The notes beneath the pieces are model-generated. The model had not been told where the DNA came from and did not search any database. It saw only the letters and a program-made list of their open reading frames with translations. This document shows, in pieces, positions 50,013 to 63,844 of a stretch of 64,000 nt of DNA (its first letter is position 1; each line of letters begins with the position of its first letter). The stretch comes from Dongia deserti (GTDB taxonomy: Bacteria > Pseudomonadota > Alphaproteobacteria > Dongiales > Dongiaceae). The stretch spans positions 62,001 through 126,000 of the forward strand of contig NZ_QORW01000012.1 in assembly GCF_003574735.1 (NCBI RefSeq). Direction: 5' to 3'. Position numbers and translations under genes: made by a program.

Positions 50013-51454
50013 TCCGGGAAGAGCGAGGCCGCCGCCGCGATGGCGGAGTTCTGCAGCGGATTGATGAAGAGAATGCCGATCACGACCACCGCCAGCGAGC
50101 TCGCGAGCACGAGCTTGAGCGAACCGTCCACCCGGTCAAAGGCGGTCACCGCCTCGTCGAAATACATCACCTTGATGACCCGCACATAATAATAGGCAGA
50201 GACCACACTGGCGACGACGCCGATGACGGCCAGCACATAGAGGCCCTGATTGACGGCGGCCGCAAACACCATCCACTTACCGAAGAAGCCAACCAGCGGC
50301 GGGATGCCGGCCATCGAGAACAGTATGGCGGCGAAGATGTGCGCGAGCCACGGCTGGCTCTTGGCGAGGCCGGAGAGGTCGGCGATCTCTTCCACCATCT
50401 GGCCCTTCTGGCGCATCGCCAGGATCACGGCGAAGGAGCCGAGCGTCATCGGCACATAGACCGCCATGTAGAACAGCAGTCCCGAGACCCCCTGCGGCGT
50501 GCCGGCAGCCAAACCGACCAGCGCATAGCCGATGTTGCCAATGGAGCTGTACGCCATCAGGCGCTTGATGTTGCGTTGACCAATGGCGGCGAAGGCGCCG
50601 AGCAGCATCGAGGCAACCGAGACCGCGAAGATGATTTGCTGCCACTGCGGCGTCAGGCCGCCGAAGGCATCGACCAGCACGCGGGTGAACAAGGCAATCG
50701 CGGCCACTTTCGGGGCCGCCGAGAAGAACGCGGTTATGGGCGTCGGCGCGCCTTCATAGACGTCCGGCGTCCACATATGGAACGGAACCGCCGAGATCTT
50801 GAAGGCCAGACCTGCGCACAGGAACACAAGACCGACAATGAGGCCGAGGGACGGCTCCGTCGCTCCGCTCAACGCCGTCGACAGCCCGGCGAAGCTGACC
50901 GTGCCCACGAAGCCATAGATCATCGAAGCGCCGTAGAGCAGCATGCCCGAGGACAACGCGCCGAGGACGAAGTATTTGAGGCCGGCTTCGGTCGACTTCA
51001 CCGTATCGCGCCGGATGGCAGCCGTGACATAGAGCGCCAGGCTCTGCAGCTCGAGACCGACATACAGCGAGATCAGGTCGTTGGCCGAGATCATCAGCAT
51101 CATGCCGAGGGTCGCGAGCAGCATCAGCAGCGGCAGCTCGAACCTGGCCATCCCTTCCCGCTCCGCATAGGAGAACGACATCCACACCGACGCCATGGCG
51201 GCGATCAGCGCCAGCACCTTGGCGAACACCGCGAACCTGTCGACGATGAAGTGACCGTTGAAGGCGAGCTGCGGCACGGTCGAGACGTCGATGCCAAGCA
51301 TCGCCACGATGGCCACGCCCATCACGAGCATCGACAGCAGCCCGATCAGCCGCATGGCCCGGTCGCCGGTGTAGGCGCCCACGAGCAACAGCACCATCGC
51401 GGAGACGGCGACCCATATTTCCGGCAAAGCGGCGTGGAGATTGAGCTCGGCCAT
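50009..51454 (-). CDS. nuoN: NADH-quinone oxidoreductase subunit N
   Basis: This antiporter-like membrane subunit of complex I (481 residues, about 14 spans) takes part in proton pumping. Conserved elements include LELQSLALYVTAAIRRD and the Lys/His-bearing MWTPDVYEGAPTPITAFF. The start is the ATG that shares one base with the nuoM stop (TAATG at 51454). The open frame continues far upstream in nuoM but is not conserved there. Confidence 0.96.
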   Translation of the reverse strand: MAELNLHAALPEIWVAVSAMVLLLVGAYTGDRAMRLIGLLSMLVMGVAIVAMLGIDVSTVPQLAFNGHFIVDRFAVFAKVLALIAAMASVWMSFSYAEREGMARFELPLLMLLATLGMMLMISANDLISLYVGLELQSLALYVTAAIRRDTVKSTEAGLKYFVLGALSSGMLLYGASMIYGFVGTVSFAGLSTALSGATEPSLGLIVGLVFLCAGLAFKISAVPFHMWTPDVYEGAPTPITAFFSAAPKVAAIALFTRVLVDAFGGLTPQWQQIIFAVSVASMLLGAFAAIGQRNIKRLMAYSSIGNIGYALVGLAAGTPQGVSGLLFYMAVYVPMTLGSFAVILAMRQKGQMVEEIADLSGLAKSQPWLAHIFAAILFSMAGIPPLVGFFGKWMVFAAAVNQGLYVLAVIGVVASVVSAYYYVRVIKVMYFDEAVTAFDRVDGSLKLVLASSLAVVVIGILFINPLQNSAIAAAASLFPE

Positions 51455-53055
51455 TATTGCTGTCCCTCTGCCGGTGCCGCCGGAGCAGGCCCTGGGGTGG
51501 CCGGCTCGGTCGTTGTCGGTTCGGCCGGCGCGGCTTCGGCCGGCGCAATGAGCGACCCCGGCTGCGTCGGGCCGACCGCCACCTCGTAGTTGGAGATCAG
51601 CTGATCGATCGTCGGGCCAGTGATGGCCGTGAAGCTCGACGGATAGATGCCCATCCACAGCACGATCAGGATCAGCGGCACAAAGATCGTCACCTCGCGT
51701 GGGCTCAAATCCAGCATCGCCTTGACGTCGTCCTTCTCCAGCTTGCCGAAGATGACGCGGCGATAGAGCCACAGCATGTAGGCGGCACCCAGGATGATGC
51801 CCGTCGTAATGAAGAAGGCAACCCAGGTGCTGGCCTTGAACACGCCGACCATCACCAGGAACTCGCCAATGAAGCCGCTGGTGCCCGGCAGGCCGACCGA
51901 GGCCATGGTGAAAATCATGAAAGCGAAGGCATAGCGCGGCATGTTGTTGACCAACCCGCCATAGCGCGCGATCTCGCGGCTGTGCAGCCGGTCATAGACC
52001 ACGCCGACGCAAAGGAAGAGCGCGCCGGAGACGATGCCGTGGCTCAGCATCTGGATCATCGCGCCTTCGACTCCTTGTCGGTTGAGCGCGAAGGTGCCCG
52101 CGGTCACGAAGCCCATGTGCGCGACTGATGAATAGGCGATCAGCTTCTTCATGTCGGTCTGCGCCAGCGCCACCAGCGATGTGTAGATGACGGCGACGAT
52201 GCTGAGGCCGAACACCAGCGGCGCCAGGGTAGTCGAGGCGTCCGGCAGCATCGGGATCGAGAAGCGCAGGAAGCCGTAGCCGCCCATCTTCAGCAGCACA
52301 CCGGCCAGGATCACGGAGCCCGCCGTCGGCGCCTCGACATGCGCATCCGGCAGCCAGGTGTGCACCGGCCACATCGGCACCTTCACCGCGAAGGAGGCGA
52401 AGAATGCCAGCCACAGCCAGATCTGCAGCTGCGGATCGAACTTGGTGGTCATCAGGGTCGGAATGTCAGTCGTGCCCGCCTGGTCGTACATGGTCAGGAT
52501 CGCGACCAGCATGAGAACGGAGCCGAGCAGCGTGAACAGGAAGAACTTGAACGCCGAGTAGACCCGGCGCGGCCCGCCCCACACGCCGATGATGATGAAC
52601 ATCGGGATCAGCACGCCCTCGAAGAACACGTAGAAGGCGACGAAATCGAGCGCGCAGAAGGTGCCGACCATGAAGGTCTCAAGCACCAGGAACGCGATCA
52701 TGTATTCCTTCACGCGCGTCTCGATCGCTTCCCAGCTCGCCAGCACGCAGATCGGCGTCAGCAGCGTACAGAGCAGCACGAACGGCATGGAAATGCCGTC
52801 GACGCCCATGCGGTAGGTGATGTTGAGCGCCGGGATCCACTCGGCGCGCTCCTCGAACTGGAAGCCGGGATTGGAGCGATCGAAGCCGAACCACAGCAGC
52901 AGGGACAGCAGGAAAACGGCGCCTGAAGTCCACAGCGCGACCCAGCGGGCGTTGCGCGCGACATGCTCGTCCTCGCCGCGGATGCCGGCGATGAAGATCG
53001 CGCCCACCAGCGGCAGGAAGGTGAGGATGGTCAGGAGATGAGGAATATTGGTCAC
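51454..53055 (-). CDS. nuoM: NADH-quinone oxidoreductase subunit M
   Basis: This antiporter-like complex I subunit (533 residues, about 14 spans) has [19 protein letters not shown] and the [10 protein letters not shown] helix. It uses a GTG start (53053-53055). The last 40 or so residues are an Ala/Pro/Thr-rich hydrophilic tail ([17 protein letters not shown]...) beyond the normal end of the family. The stop overlaps the nuoN start. Confidence 0.96.
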   Translation of the reverse strand: MTNIPHLLTILTFLPLVGAIFIAGIRGEDEHVARNARWVALWTSGAVFLLSLLLWFGFDRSNPGFQFEERAEWIPALNITYRMGVDGISMPFVLLCTLLTPICVLASWEAIETRVKEYMIAFLVLETFMVGTFCALDFVAFYVFFEGVLIPMFIIIGVWGGPRRVYSAFKFFLFTLLGSVLMLVAILTMYDQAGTTDIPTLMTTKFDPQLQIWLWLAFFASFAVKVPMWPVHTWLPDAHVEAPTAGSVILAGVLLKMGGYGFLRFSIPMLPDASTTLAPLVFGLSIVAVIYTSLVALAQTDMKKLIAYSSVAHMGFVTAGTFALNRQGVEGAMIQMLSHGIVSGALFLCVGVVYDRLHSREIARYGGLVNNMPRYAFAFMIFTMASVGLPGTSGFIGEFLVMVGVFKASTWVAFFITTGIILGAAYMLWLYRRVIFGKLEKDDVKAMLDLSPREVTIFVPLILIVLWMGIYPSSFTAITGPTIDQLISNYEVAVGPTQPGSLIAPAEAAPAEPTTTEPATPGPAPAAPAEGQQ

Positions 53056-53062
53056 GACGATC

Positions 53063-54988
53063 TCACCAACCGCTGCCGAACAGATACCAGGTGACGAGGA
53101 TAACGACGCCGATCAGCATCGCGAACGCATAGTGATAGACATAGCCGGACTGCAGCCTGGTCGCCTGCCTGGCGACGTCCTGCGAGACGTTGGCGATGCC
53201 GTCGGGGCCCAGGCGGTCGATGATCGCGCCGTCCCCGCCCTTCCACAGGCCGAAGCCGAGGCGCTTCGCCGGCTCCACGAAGATGGCCTCGTAGAGCTCG
53301 TCGAAATACCACTTGTTGAGCAGGAAGCGGTACAACCCGCCGAACGTCCCGGCGAGCCGCGCCGGCAGGTCTGTCCTGAACATGTAGAAGAGGTACGCGA
53401 GCGCGATCCCCGCAATGCCGACAACCAGCGGCGAGAGCTTCACCCACGTCGGCACGTCGTGCGCGTGGTGGGTGACCTCGTTCCCCTCCGCGAACAGGAT
53501 CGAGGCGCCCCAGAACGCTTCCATCGTCTCGCCTACGAACTTGTCGTAATAGACGAAGCCCGCGAATACCGCGCCGATCGCCAGCACGATCAGCGGCGCC
53601 AGCATCACCCACGGGCTCTCATGCACGTGGTGGTAGGTCTCGTGATCGGCGCGCGTTTCGCCGTGGAACGTCATCAGGATGAGGCGCCAGGAATAGAACG
53701 CCGTCATCATCGCCGCGCTGACGCCGAGCCAGAACGCGAAGGTGCCCGCGCCGGTATGCGCCGCGAAGGCCGACTCGAGGATGATGTCCTTGGAATAATA
53801 GCCGGCGAAGAACGGAATGCCAGCCAGCGCCAGGCTGCCGATCCACATGAGGCCGTAGGTCCAGGGGATCAGCTTCCAGATGCCGCCCATCTTGCGCATG
53901 TCCTGCTCGTCCGACATGGCGTGGATGACGGAACCCGCGCACAGGAACAGCAGCGCCTTGAAGAAGGCATGGGTGAAGAGGTGGAACATGGCGGCGCCAT
54001 ACGCGCCGACACCCGCCGCGAAGAACATGTAGCCGAGCTGGCTGCAGGTCGAATAGGCGATGACGCGCTTGATGTCGTTCTGCACTAGGCCGACGGTGGC
54101 CGCGAAGAACGCCGTCGCGGCGCCGACGATGGTCACGATCATCTTGGCGTCCGGCGCGTATTCGAACATCGGCGACAGGCGGCACACCATGAAGACGCCC
54201 GCTGTCACCATGGTCGCGGCATGGATCAGGGCCGATACCGGCGTCGGGCCTTCCATTGCGTCCGGCAGCCAGGTGTGCAGGAGGAGCTGCGCCGATTTGC
54301 CCATCGCGCCGATGAACAGCAGGATGCAGAGCGTGGTCAGGATGTCGACGTCCCAGCTCAGGAAATGGAACGTCTGGCCGACCTTCTCCGGGGTCGCGGC
54401 GAACACGGCATCGAAGCCGACCGTCCCGAACAGCAGGAACACGCCCATGATGCCGAGGGCGAACCCGAAATCGCCTACGCGGTTGACGATGAAGGCCTTG
54501 ATTGCCGCGGCATTGGCGCTCGGCCGGTGGAACCAGAATCCGATCAGCAGATACGAGCAGAGGCCGACGCCTTCCCAGCCGAAGAACATCTGCATGAAGT
54601 TGTCTGCCGTCACCAGCATCAGCATGCAGAAGGTGAAGAGGCTGAGGTAGGCCATGAAGCGCGGCTTGGACTCGTCGTGCCCCATATAGCCGATGGAATA
54701 GACGTGCACCATCGACGACACAGTGGTGACCACCACCAGCATGACCGCGGAAAGCTGGTCGACGCGGACCGCCCAGCTCGCCTCGAACGTGCCGCTCTCG
54801 AACCAGGTGAAGAGCTCGGTCACGCGCGGATTGCCGTCGTAGCGCAGGAACACGATCCAGGACAGCACGAACGACACCAGCATCAAGCCGCTGGTGATCC
54901 AGTTCGCCCCACGATCGCCGAGCCGGCGATTGCCGAGGCCCGCGATCAGCGCGCCGAGCAGCGGCAGTGCAACAATTGCGACGTCCAT
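53063..54988 (-). CDS. nuoL: NADH-quinone oxidoreductase subunit L
   Basis: This is the distal antiporter-like subunit with the long lateral helix (641 residues, about 16 spans). It shows [41 protein letters not shown] and [12 protein letters not shown]. The C-terminal part from about 540 contains the amphipathic lateral helix and a final membrane anchor. It lies 7 bases downstream of nuoK and 7 upstream of nuoM. Confidence 0.97.
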   Translation of the reverse strand: MDVAIVALPLLGALIAGLGNRRLGDRGANWITSGLMLVSFVLSWIVFLRYDGNPRVTELFTWFESGTFEASWAVRVDQLSAVMLVVVTTVSSMVHVYSIGYMGHDESKPRFMAYLSLFTFCMLMLVTADNFMQMFFGWEGVGLCSYLLIGFWFHRPSANAAAIKAFIVNRVGDFGFALGIMGVFLLFGTVGFDAVFAATPEKVGQTFHFLSWDVDILTTLCILLFIGAMGKSAQLLLHTWLPDAMEGPTPVSALIHAATMVTAGVFMVCRLSPMFEYAPDAKMIVTIVGAATAFFAATVGLVQNDIKRVIAYSTCSQLGYMFFAAGVGAYGAAMFHLFTHAFFKALLFLCAGSVIHAMSDEQDMRKMGGIWKLIPWTYGLMWIGSLALAGIPFFAGYYSKDIILESAFAAHTGAGTFAFWLGVSAAMMTAFYSWRLILMTFHGETRADHETYHHVHESPWVMLAPLIVLAIGAVFAGFVYYDKFVGETMEAFWGASILFAEGNEVTHHAHDVPTWVKLSPLVVGIAGIALAYLFYMFRTDLPARLAGTFGGLYRFLLNKWYFDELYEAIFVEPAKRLGFGLWKGGDGAIIDRLGPDGIANVSQDVARQATRLQSGYVYHYAFAMLIGVVILVTWYLFGSGW

Positions 54989-54995
54989 CGCGCCC

Positions 54996-55307
54996 CTACC
55001 CCTTCATCACGTTGAGATCTTCGACGGCGATGGAGCCGCGATTGCGGAAATAGACCACGAGGATGGCAAGGCCGATCGCCGCCTCCGCCGCGGCGACGGT
55101 GAGGACCAGCATGGCGAAGACCTGCCCCACCATGTCCCCCAGGAAGCTCGAGAACGCCACCAGGTTGATGTTGACCGAGAGCAGGATGAGCTCGACCGAC
55201 ATCAGGATGATGATGACGTTCTTGCGATTGAGGAAGATGCCGAACACGCCGATCGTGAACAGGATGGCGGCGACGGTCAGGTAGTGCGTCAGCGTGATTT
55301 CCCACAT
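54996..55307 (-). CDS. nuoK: NADH-quinone oxidoreductase subunit K
   Basis: This small three-span complex I subunit (103 residues) has conserved membrane glutamates in [14 protein letters not shown] and [14 protein letters not shown]. The ATG at 55307 (MWEITL) is chosen because the longer frame runs into nuoJ. It starts 4 bases after the nuoJ stop. Confidence 0.96.
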   Translation of the reverse strand: MWEITLTHYLTVAAILFTIGVFGIFLNRKNVIIILMSVELILLSVNINLVAFSSFLGDMVGQVFAMLVLTVAAAEAAIGLAILVVYFRNRGSIAVEDLNVMKG

Positions 55308-55311
55308 GGCG

Positions 55312-55917
55312 TCAGATCCCCGTCCCGGTCGGCACTTTCTTGATCTCGACGGAGCGCCGGTCGCGCGCCAGCTGGGCGGCGATACGCTGCCGCCTGACAC
55401 CTTCGCGCTCGCGATGCGTCAGCACGATGGCGCCGATCATGGCGATCAGCAGCACCACGCCCGCCGCCTGGAACAGATAGAAGTAGTCGGTGTAGAGGAT
55501 ATTGCCCAACGCCTCGGTATTCGTGACGCCGGCCGGCATCGGCGAGCCGCCGAGCGCCCCGGCCGCCGGGCTCATCGCGCCGCTCGACACCACGAAGATG
55601 ATCTCCGCCACCAGAACGATGCCGACAACGGCGCCGATTCCCGCATAGCGCACAAAGCCCTGGCGCAACTCGGCGAAATTGATGTCCAGCATCATGACCA
55701 CGAACAGGAACAGGACGGCGACCGCGCCGACATAGACCACGACCAGCATCATGGCCAGGAACTCGGCGCCCAGCAGCACGAACAGGCCGGCGGCATTGAA
55801 GAAGGTCAGGATCAGGAACAGCACCGAATAGACCGGATTGCGGTTCGCAACAACCAGCACGCCGCTCACGATCAAGACCGCGGCGAACACATAGAAGGAG
55901 AGTGCCTGAACGATCAT
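55312..55917 (-). CDS. nuoJ: NADH-quinone oxidoreductase subunit J
   Basis: This five-span membrane subunit (201 residues) forms part of the quinone-proton coupling channel. It has [46 protein letters not shown], the typical NuoJ block. The hydrophilic C-terminal tail of about 30 basic residues faces the cytoplasm. It lies 27 bases downstream of nuoI. Confidence 0.96.
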   Translation of the reverse strand: MIVQALSFYVFAAVLIVSGVLVVANRNPVYSVLFLILTFFNAAGLFVLLGAEFLAMMLVVVYVGAVAVLFLFVVMMLDINFAELRQGFVRYAGIGAVVGIVLVAEIIFVVSSGAMSPAAGALGGSPMPAGVTNTEALGNILYTDYFYLFQAAGVVLLIAMIGAIVLTHREREGVRRQRIAAQLARDRRSVEIKKVPTGTGI

Positions 55918-55944
55918 CCCGTTCCCCTCAGCATCGTCCGCCGA

Positions 55945-56433
55945 TCAGCGGTACGGCGAGTCCGACTGCAGGTTGGCAGCGATTTCCGCTTCCCAGCGAT
56001 CGCCGTTCGCCAGCAGTCTTTCCTTGTTGTAGAAGAGCTCTTCCCGCGTCTCGGTCGCGAACTCGAAGTTCGGCCCCTCGACGACGGCATCCACCGGACA
56101 GGCCTCCTGGCACAGGCCGCAATAGATGCACTTGGTCATGTCGATGTCGTAGCGCGTGGTGCGCCGGCTGCCATCCGCCCGCGGCTCCGCCTCGATGGTG
56201 ATGGCGAGCGCCGGGCACACCGCCTCGCACAGCTTGCAGGCGATACAGCGCTCTTCCCCGTTCGGATAGCGGCGCAGCACATGCTCGCCGCGGAAGCGCG
56301 GGGACAGCGGCCCCTTCTCATACGGGTAGTTGATGGTCACTTTCGGCCGGAACACGTATTTGAGCGTCAGCCACATGCCGCTCAACAGTTCCTGGAGCAG
56401 GAAGCTCTTAGCCGTGCGATTGAGGACGGTCAT
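55945..56433 (-). CDS. nuoI: NADH-quinone oxidoreductase subunit I
   Basis: This peripheral-arm subunit (162 residues) carries two [4Fe-4S] clusters (N6a/N6b) bound by [12 protein letters not shown] and [12 protein letters not shown], relaying electrons to N2 in NuoB. The N-terminal amphipathic helix ([19 protein letters not shown]) docks on the membrane. It lies 9 bases downstream of nuoH. Confidence 0.97.
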   Translation of the reverse strand: MTVLNRTAKSFLLQELLSGMWLTLKYVFRPKVTINYPYEKGPLSPRFRGEHVLRRYPNGEERCIACKLCEAVCPALAITIEAEPRADGSRRTTRYDIDMTKCIYCGLCQEACPVDAVVEGPNFEFATETREELFYNKERLLANGDRWEAEIAANLQSDSPYR

Positions 56434-56442
56434 GACGCTCCC

Positions 56443-57474
56443 TCACTTGTTCGGCAGCAGATCGAAGAACACCAGCACGCCGGACGTCACCACGACGGCG
56501 GCGAGCGAAACCGGCAGGAACACCTTCCAGCCGAGGCGCATGAGCTGGTCATAGCGGTAGCGCGGGAAGGTCGCGCGCACCCACAGGAAGCAGAAGGCGA
56601 CGAAGCCGATCTTGGCCGCGAACCACAAACCGTGCCAGATGATCTGTCCGACGCTGCCATCGGCGAACGGCTCCCATCCGAAGATCGGCAACCAGCCGCC
56701 GAGGAACAGGAGCGAGGTCATGGCGCTCATCAGCCAGATGTTGGCGTATTCGCCAAGGAAGAACAGCGCGAAGGTCATCGCCGAATATTCGGAGAAGTAG
56801 CCCGCCACCAGCTCCGATTCCGCTTCCGGGAGATCGAACGGCGGGCGGTTGGTCTCGGCCAGGGCCGAGATGAAGAAGATCACCGCCATCGGCAGCAGCG
56901 GGACCACAAACCAGATGCTCTGCTGAGCCCGCACGACGTCGGACAGATTCAACGACCCGACGCACAGCAGCACCGTCACCAGCACGAAGCCGATCGAGAC
57001 TTCGTAGCTCACCATCTGCGCGGCCGAGCGCAAGGCACCCAGGAATGGGTATTTCGAGTTGGACGCCCATCCGGCCACAACCACGCCGTAGACACCAAGC
57101 GACGAGATCGCGAACAGATAGAGGATGCCGACATTCAGGTCGGCGATCACGATGCCCTCACCGAACGGAATCGCCGCCCAGGCGATCAGGCTCAGCGTGA
57201 AGGTGATCATCGGCGCAACCAGGAACGGAATGCGGCTGGCGCCCGAAGGAATGATAGTCTCCTTGAACATCAGCTTCAGGCCGTCGGCAATCGGCTGCAG
57301 CAGGCCCCACCACCCCACCACGTTCGGACCGCGACGCATCTGCATCGCCGCCATCACCTTGCGCTCGGCATAGGTGAGATACGCGACCGCCAGCAGCAGC
57401 GGCAGCACGATCGCGAGGATCTGGATCAGGATGATGACCGTCGGCCAGGCGTAGGAGGACCAGAAATCAACCAT
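56443..57474 (-). CDS. nuoH: NADH-quinone oxidoreductase subunit H
   Basis: This eight-span membrane subunit (343 residues) forms the quinone chamber with NuoB and NuoD. It shows [57 protein letters not shown] and [24 protein letters not shown]. It overlaps the nuoG stop by 8 bases. Confidence 0.97.
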   Translation of the reverse strand: MVDFWSSYAWPTVIILIQILAIVLPLLLAVAYLTYAERKVMAAMQMRRGPNVVGWWGLLQPIADGLKLMFKETIIPSGASRIPFLVAPMITFTLSLIAWAAIPFGEGIVIADLNVGILYLFAISSLGVYGVVVAGWASNSKYPFLGALRSAAQMVSYEVSIGFVLVTVLLCVGSLNLSDVVRAQQSIWFVVPLLPMAVIFFISALAETNRPPFDLPEAESELVAGYFSEYSAMTFALFFLGEYANIWLMSAMTSLLFLGGWLPIFGWEPFADGSVGQIIWHGLWFAAKIGFVAFCFLWVRATFPRYRYDQLMRLGWKVFLPVSLAAVVVTSGVLVFFDLLPNK

Positions 57475-59527
57475 GGGTGCCGGTCCCCGTCATGGGCGCC
57501 ACGAAGGCGTCGGTGCATCTGGCCATGGTCTCGGATGCGCGGCTGATTGGATCGGTCATGTAGTAGTTCGCGATCGGCAGGTGGAAGGCGCGCGCCGTCA
57601 CGGCGCCGGTCCTGCCGAAGGTCTCCCACTTCGCCGGCACGATCGCGCCCAGTTGCTGGAGATTCGGCGCTGCCTTGAACAAGGCGCGGCGCAACTGCTC
57701 CAGGGTGTCATAGGGCAACGTATGTCCGAGCTTTTCCGACAAGGCACGCAGGATCGCCCAATCCTCCTTGGCCTCGCCGAGCGGTTCGATAGCGGGTTCC
57801 GCAATCTGCGCCCTACCCTCGGTATTCATGTAGATGCCGGACTTTTCAGTATAAGCCACACCTGGCAGCACCACGTCCGCGCGATGCGCACCGGCGTCGC
57901 CATGGTGGCCCTGATAGACCACGAAAGCCTTGCCCAGCCTGGTCATGTCGATCTCATCGGCGCCAAGCAAGTAAACGAAATCGATCTCGCCCTTCGCCGT
58001 CCCCTCCAGGATGCCGGCGACGTTGCGGCCGTTCGGCTGCGGCACGAACCCGATCTCCATGCCGCCGACGCGCGCCGCTGCAGTCTGGAGCACGCTGAAG
58101 CCGTTCCAGTCCTCGCGCACCAGATTGCAGGTGTCGGCCAGCTTACGCGCGGTGCCGAGCATCGCCGCACCTTCCGGACCGCGCAGGGCGCCCTGCCCCA
58201 GGATCAGCATCGGGGACTTGGCGTTCTTCAGCACGTCCGCGAAGGCATGCGCGCCCGACGCAACCTGTCCCAGCACATCGGCGGTCTGGCCGAGATGCTG
58301 ATACGGATAGGTCAGGTCGAGCTTCGGCCCAATCACGCCGATCTTGAGCCCGCCCTTCAGATACCGCTTTCGGATGCGAGCGTTCAGCACCGGCGCTTCC
58401 CAGCGCGGATTGCTGCCGACGATCAAGATGGCATCGCCCTTCTCGATGCCGGCGATGGTCGAATTGAACAGCCAGGATGCGCGCGCATTGGGATCGAGCG
58501 CTGCGCCGTCCTGGCGGCAGTCGAGGTTGGGCGAGCCGAGTTCGGTCATCAGCCCCTTCAGCGCGAACATCGATTCGGCATCGGCGAAGTCGCCGGCGAT
58601 CGCCGCCATGCGATTGCCCGGCAGGCCGGTCACGCGGTTCGCGATCGCCTCCAGGGCCGCCGGCCAGGTCGCCGGCGTCAACTTGCCATCGACGCGCAGA
58701 TAGGGCCGGTCCAGCCGCTGCCGCCGCAGACCGTCCACGGCATAGCGCGACTTGTCCGCCAGCCATTCCTCGTTCACGTCGTCGTTGACGCGCGGCAGGA
58801 TGCGCAGCACCTCGCGACCGCGCGAATCGATGCGGATCGCCGAGCCGACCGCATCCATGACGTCGATCGACTGCGTCTTGCGCAGCTCCCACGGCCGCGC
58901 AATGAAGGCATAGGGCTTGGAGGTCAGCGCACCGACCGGGCAGATATCGACCAGGTTGCCGGAGAGCTCCGAGTTGATCGTCTTCTCGACGTAGGTCGTG
59001 ACCTCCATGTGCTCGCCACGACCGGTCGCGCCAAGAATCTCGACGCCCGCCACCTCGGTCGCGAAGCGGATGCACCGCGTACACTGGATGCAGCGGGTCA
59101 TGATCGTCTTGACGATCGGCCCGAACTCCTTGTCGGGGACCGCGCGCTTCTCCTCGCGATAGCGCGAGGAGTGATAGCCGTAGGCCATCGCCTGATCCTG
59201 CAAGTCGCACTCACCGCCCTGATCGCAGATCGGGCAATCGAGCGGGTGGTTGATCAGCAGGAATTCCATCACGCCCTGGCGCGCCTTCTTCACCACCGGC
59301 GAATCTGTCTTGATCACCATGCCCTCGGCGACCGGCATGGCGCAGCTGGCGATCGGCTTCGGCGCCTTCTCTTGCTCGACCAGGCACATGCGGCAATTGC
59401 CGGCGACCGACAAGCGCTCGTGATAGCAGAAACGCGGGATCTCCTTGCCGGCCATTTCGCAGGCCTGCAGCACGGTAATGCCAGCCGGCACTTCGATCTC
59501 GATCCCGTCGATGGTCATCTTTGGCAT
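57467..59527 (-). CDS. nuoG: NADH-quinone oxidoreductase subunit G
   Basis: This is the largest peripheral subunit (686 residues). The N-terminal 2Fe-2S ferredoxin domain ([19 protein letters not shown]) is followed by a His/Cys-liganded 4Fe-4S site ([20 protein letters not shown]) and [17 protein letters not shown] molybdopterin-oxidoreductase-like domain follows from about 220 to 600. No CxxCxxxC cluster N7 motif is seen near its start, as in mitochondria-like complex I. It sits 10 bases downstream of nuoF. Confidence 0.96.
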   Translation of the reverse strand: MPKMTIDGIEIEVPAGITVLQACEMAGKEIPRFCYHERLSVAGNCRMCLVEQEKAPKPIASCAMPVAEGMVIKTDSPVVKKARQGVMEFLLINHPLDCPICDQGGECDLQDQAMAYGYHSSRYREEKRAVPDKEFGPIVKTIMTRCIQCTRCIRFATEVAGVEILGATGRGEHMEVTTYVEKTINSELSGNLVDICPVGALTSKPYAFIARPWELRKTQSIDVMDAVGSAIRIDSRGREVLRILPRVNDDVNEEWLADKSRYAVDGLRRQRLDRPYLRVDGKLTPATWPAALEAIANRVTGLPGNRMAAIAGDFADAESMFALKGLMTELGSPNLDCRQDGAALDPNARASWLFNSTIAGIEKGDAILIVGSNPRWEAPVLNARIRKRYLKGGLKIGVIGPKLDLTYPYQHLGQTADVLGQVASGAHAFADVLKNAKSPMLILGQGALRGPEGAAMLGTARKLADTCNLVREDWNGFSVLQTAAARVGGMEIGFVPQPNGRNVAGILEGTAKGEIDFVYLLGADEIDMTRLGKAFVVYQGHHGDAGAHRADVVLPGVAYTEKSGIYMNTEGRAQIAEPAIEPLGEAKEDWAILRALSEKLGHTLPYDTLEQLRRALFKAAPNLQQLGAIVPAKWETFGRTGAVTARAFHLPIANYYMTDPISRASETMARCTDAFVAPMTGTGTHG

Positions 59528-59537
59528 GGGTTCGCTC

Positions 59538-60836
<1,299 letters not shown>

Positions 60837-60843
60837 GATCGGG

Positions 60844-61470
60844 TCACTCAGCCGGCGCGCCAGTCGGGCGCGCGATCTCTTTCAGCGTGGTCGGGCCACC
60901 TGCGGGCTCGGCACCCTTGCGGCCGCTCTGCGAGCCGAACGGCGGCACGCGCCCGGCGGCAAGCTCGTCCAGGATCCATTCCAGCCTCTTGGGGTCGAGG
61001 TCCTCGTAGAAGTCGTCGTTGATCTGCACCACCGGCGCATTCGCGCAGGCGCCGAGGCACTCGACTTCGATCAGCGAGAACAGACCGTCCTTCGTGACTT
61101 CCTTGAGGCCGATGCCGAGCTTCTTCTTGCAGGTTTCCGTCATCTGATCTGCGCCGCGCAGCCAGCACGGCGTGGTGCGGCAGACCTGCAGGTGATACTT
61201 CCCGACCGGCTCCAGGTGGAACATGGTGTAGAAGGTCGCGACCTCGTAGACACGGATCGGCGCCATATCGAGGATCTCGGCGACGTGGTCCATCGCCGCG
61301 CGCGGCACCCAGCCAACCTGGCGCTGCGCCAGATAGAGCAACGGCAATACGGCGCTCGCCTGCCTGTCGGTCGGATACTTCGCGATGATACGATCCGCCT
61401 CCGCCCGGTTCTCGGGCGTGAAGGCGAAGTTCGCCGGCTGCAGCACGTCCTTGTTGTCGCCGCCACTCAT
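60844..61470 (-). CDS. nuoE: NADH-quinone oxidoreductase subunit E
   Basis: This thioredoxin-fold 2Fe-2S (N1a) subunit of 208 residues has cluster ligands in [11 protein letters not shown] and [10 protein letters not shown]. The C-terminal tail of about 30 residues ([10 protein letters not shown]...) is hydrophilic and variable. The ATG overlaps the nuoD stop (ATGA at 61467-61470). Upstream continuation of the frame is not conserved. Confidence 0.96.
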   Translation of the reverse strand: MSGGDNKDVLQPANFAFTPENRAEADRIIAKYPTDRQASAVLPLLYLAQRQVGWVPRAAMDHVAEILDMAPIRVYEVATFYTMFHLEPVGKYHLQVCRTTPCWLRGADQMTETCKKKLGIGLKEVTKDGLFSLIEVECLGACANAPVVQINDDFYEDLDPKRLEWILDELAAGRVPPFGSQSGRKGAEPAGGPTTLKEIARPTGAPAE

Positions 61471-62645
61471 CGATCGACCTCGCCAAACACAATGTCCATG
61501 GAGCCGAGGATCGCCACCGAATCCGCCAGCATGTATCCCTTGGAACAGAATTCCATCGCCTGCAGATGCGCGAATCCCGGCGCGCGGATCTTGCAGCGAT
61601 AGGGTTTGTTGCTGCCGTCGGAGATGAGATAGACGCCGAATTCGCCTTTCGGCGCTTCGATCGCCGTGTAGGTTTCGCCCGCCGGCACATGGAAGCCCTC
61701 GGTATAGAGCTTGAAATGGTGGATCAGCGCTTCCATCGAGCGCTTCATCTCCGACCGCGGCGGCGGCGTCACCTTGCGGTCGACCGACGTTGCGGGACCA
61801 CCCGGCATGTTCTGGATGCACTGGTGCATGATCTTCAGCGACTGGCGCATCTCTTCCATGCGCACGAGGTAACGATCGTAGCAGTCGCCGTTTTTGCCGA
61901 CCGGGATGTCGAAATCCATCTTGTCATAGACGAGATAAGGCTGCGCCTTGCGGAGATCCCACGGCACACCGCTGGCGCGCAGCATCGGACCCGTGAAGCC
62001 CCAGGCGATCGCATCTTCGGCGCTGACCACACCGATATCGACCAGGCGCTGCTTGAAGATGCGGTTTTCCGTCAGCAGTTCTTCGAGATCGTCGACGACC
62101 TTCGGGAACTGCTCCGTCCAAGCCCAGATGTCATCGAGCATGCCTGCAGGGAGATCCTGATGCACGCCGCCCGGACGGTAGTAGTTGGCGTGCATGCGCG
62201 CACCGCTGGCGCGCTCATAGAACTCCATCAGCAGCTCGCGCTGCTCGAACGCCCAGAGGAACGGCGTGACCGCGCCGACATCCATCGCATATGCGGGGAT
62301 GTTGAGCAGGTGATTCAGGATGCGCGTGATCTCATCGAACAGCACGCGGATATACTGCCCACGTGCCGGCACCTCGACGCCAAGCAGCTTCTCGATGGCC
62401 AGCACGAAAGCATGCTCTTGCGCCATCGGCGACACGTAATCGAGGCGATCGAAATAGGGAATCGCCTGCAGATAGGTCTTGTATTCGATCAGCTTCTCGG
62501 TGCCGCGGTGCAGGAGGCCGATGTGCGGGTCGATGCGGCGCACCACCTCGCCATCCATTTCCATCACCATGCGCAACACGCCGTGCGCAGCCGGGTGCTG
62601 CGGCCCGAAATTCACGGTGAGCGGCTTGATCAGGGTCTCGGCCAT
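61467..62645 (-). CDS. nuoD: NADH-quinone oxidoreductase subunit D
   Basis: This 49-kDa-type subunit (392 residues), related to hydrogenase large subunits, lines the quinone site. It has [55 protein letters not shown] and the C-terminal [11 protein letters not shown]. The ATG at 62645 lies one base after the nuoC stop. nuoC and nuoD are separate genes here, not fused as in E. coli. Confidence 0.97.
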   Translation of the reverse strand: MAETLIKPLTVNFGPQHPAAHGVLRMVMEMDGEVVRRIDPHIGLLHRGTEKLIEYKTYLQAIPYFDRLDYVSPMAQEHAFVLAIEKLLGVEVPARGQYIRVLFDEITRILNHLLNIPAYAMDVGAVTPFLWAFEQRELLMEFYERASGARMHANYYRPGGVHQDLPAGMLDDIWAWTEQFPKVVDDLEELLTENRIFKQRLVDIGVVSAEDAIAWGFTGPMLRASGVPWDLRKAQPYLVYDKMDFDIPVGKNGDCYDRYLVRMEEMRQSLKIMHQCIQNMPGGPATSVDRKVTPPPRSEMKRSMEALIHHFKLYTEGFHVPAGETYTAIEAPKGEFGVYLISDGSNKPYRCKIRAPGFAHLQAMEFCSKGYMLADSVAILGSMDIVFGEVDR

Positions 62646-62646
62646 C

Positions 62647-63252
62647 TTACGGCGCCTTCTCGTCGCCCGGCAGGCGGCGCGGATGCAACATGCCTTCCCA
62701 CGGGCTCTCAAAATCGAATGTGCGGAACTCCTGCCGGAGCTTCACCGGCTCATAGATCACACGCTTCTGCCTCACGTCGTAGCGGACCTCGACATAGCCG
62801 GTGAGCGGGAAATCCTTGCGGAACGGATGCCCCTCGAAGCCGTAATCGGTCAGGATGCGGCGCAGATCCGGATTGCCTTCGAAGAAGACGCCGTAGAGGT
62901 CGTACGCCTCGCGCTCGAACCAGCCTGCAGTCGGCCACAGATCGACGACCGACGGGACCGATTCGTCCTCGTTCGCCGGCACCTTCACGCGGATGCGGTA
63001 GTTGTGCTTGAGGCTCAGCAGATGGTAGACGACGTCGAAGCGCTGCTCGCGGTCGGGATAGTCGACACCGCAGATGTCGAGCAGCATCTCGAAGCGGCAG
63101 TTGCTGTCGTTGCGCAGGAACTTCATCACCTTGATGAGATTCCGGGGCGCGCAGGTGACCATCAACTCGCCGAGCTTCACGTCGACCGTGTCGATCGACG
63201 GGCCAAGCGCCGCCGCGATGAAATCGCCAAGTTCGCGATAGACAGTGCTCAT
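62647..63252 (-). CDS. nuoC: NADH-quinone oxidoreductase subunit C
   Basis: This 30-kDa peripheral subunit (201 residues) has [23 protein letters not shown] and the family signature ERETYD-like [38 protein letters not shown]. It lies 27 bases downstream of nuoB in the standard order. Confidence 0.97.
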   Translation of the reverse strand: MSTVYRELGDFIAAALGPSIDTVDVKLGELMVTCAPRNLIKVMKFLRNDSNCRFEMLLDICGVDYPDREQRFDVVYHLLSLKHNYRIRVKVPANEDESVPSVVDLWPTAGWFEREAYDLYGVFFEGNPDLRRILTDYGFEGHPFRKDFPLTGYVEVRYDVRQKRVIYEPVKLRQEFRTFDFESPWEGMLHPRRLPGDEKAP

Positions 63253-63279
63253 GCGTGTCCGCCCCGCCCCAACCTCTGC

Positions 63280-63840
63280 CTAACGCGCGATAGTCGTCGT
63301 GCGGCGGATCTTCTTCTGCAGTTGCAGAATACCGTAGACCAACGCCTCCGCGGTGGGCGGGCAGCCTGGCACATAGATGTCCACCGGAACGATTCGGTCG
63401 CAGCCGCGCACGACCGAGTAGGAATAGTGATAGTAGCCGCCGCCATTGGCGCAGGAGCCCATGGAGATAACCCAGCGCGGCTCCGCCATCTGGTCATAGA
63501 CCTTGCGCAAGGCCGGCGCCATTTTGTTGCACAGCGTGCCCGCGACGATCATCACGTCGGACTGGCGCGGCGTGCCACGGGGCACCACACCGAAGCGATC
63601 GAGGTCGTAGCGCGCCATGTAGGCGTGCATCATCTCGACCGCGCAGCAGGCCAGGCCAAAGGTCATCGGCCAGAGCGAGCCGGTGCGCGCCCAGTTCACG
63701 AGCTTGTCGAGCTGCGCGACCACGAAGCCGCGATCGGAGAGTTCATCCGTGACCGCCTTCAGGACCAGGTCCTGATCCGCGCCGGGGGGTAGCGGCTGAG
63801 GCGCTCGCACGAGGTTTACGCTTACTTGGGCATTCGCCAT
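63280..63840 (-). CDS. nuoB: NADH-quinone oxidoreductase subunit B
   Basis: It carries terminal cluster N2 ([4Fe-4S]), which reduces quinone. The 186-residue protein has the adjacent ligand cysteines in [12 protein letters not shown], the further Cys in [12 protein letters not shown], and [14 protein letters not shown]. The ATG at 63840 gives the typical N terminus. It lies 4 bases after the nuoA stop. Confidence 0.97.
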   Translation of the reverse strand: MANAQVSVNLVRAPQPLPPGADQDLVLKAVTDELSDRGFVVAQLDKLVNWARTGSLWPMTFGLACCAVEMMHAYMARYDLDRFGVVPRGTPRQSDVMIVAGTLCNKMAPALRKVYDQMAEPRWVISMGSCANGGGYYHYSYSVVRGCDRIVPVDIYVPGCPPTAEALVYGILQLQKKIRRTTTIAR

Positions 63841-63844
63841 TTCG

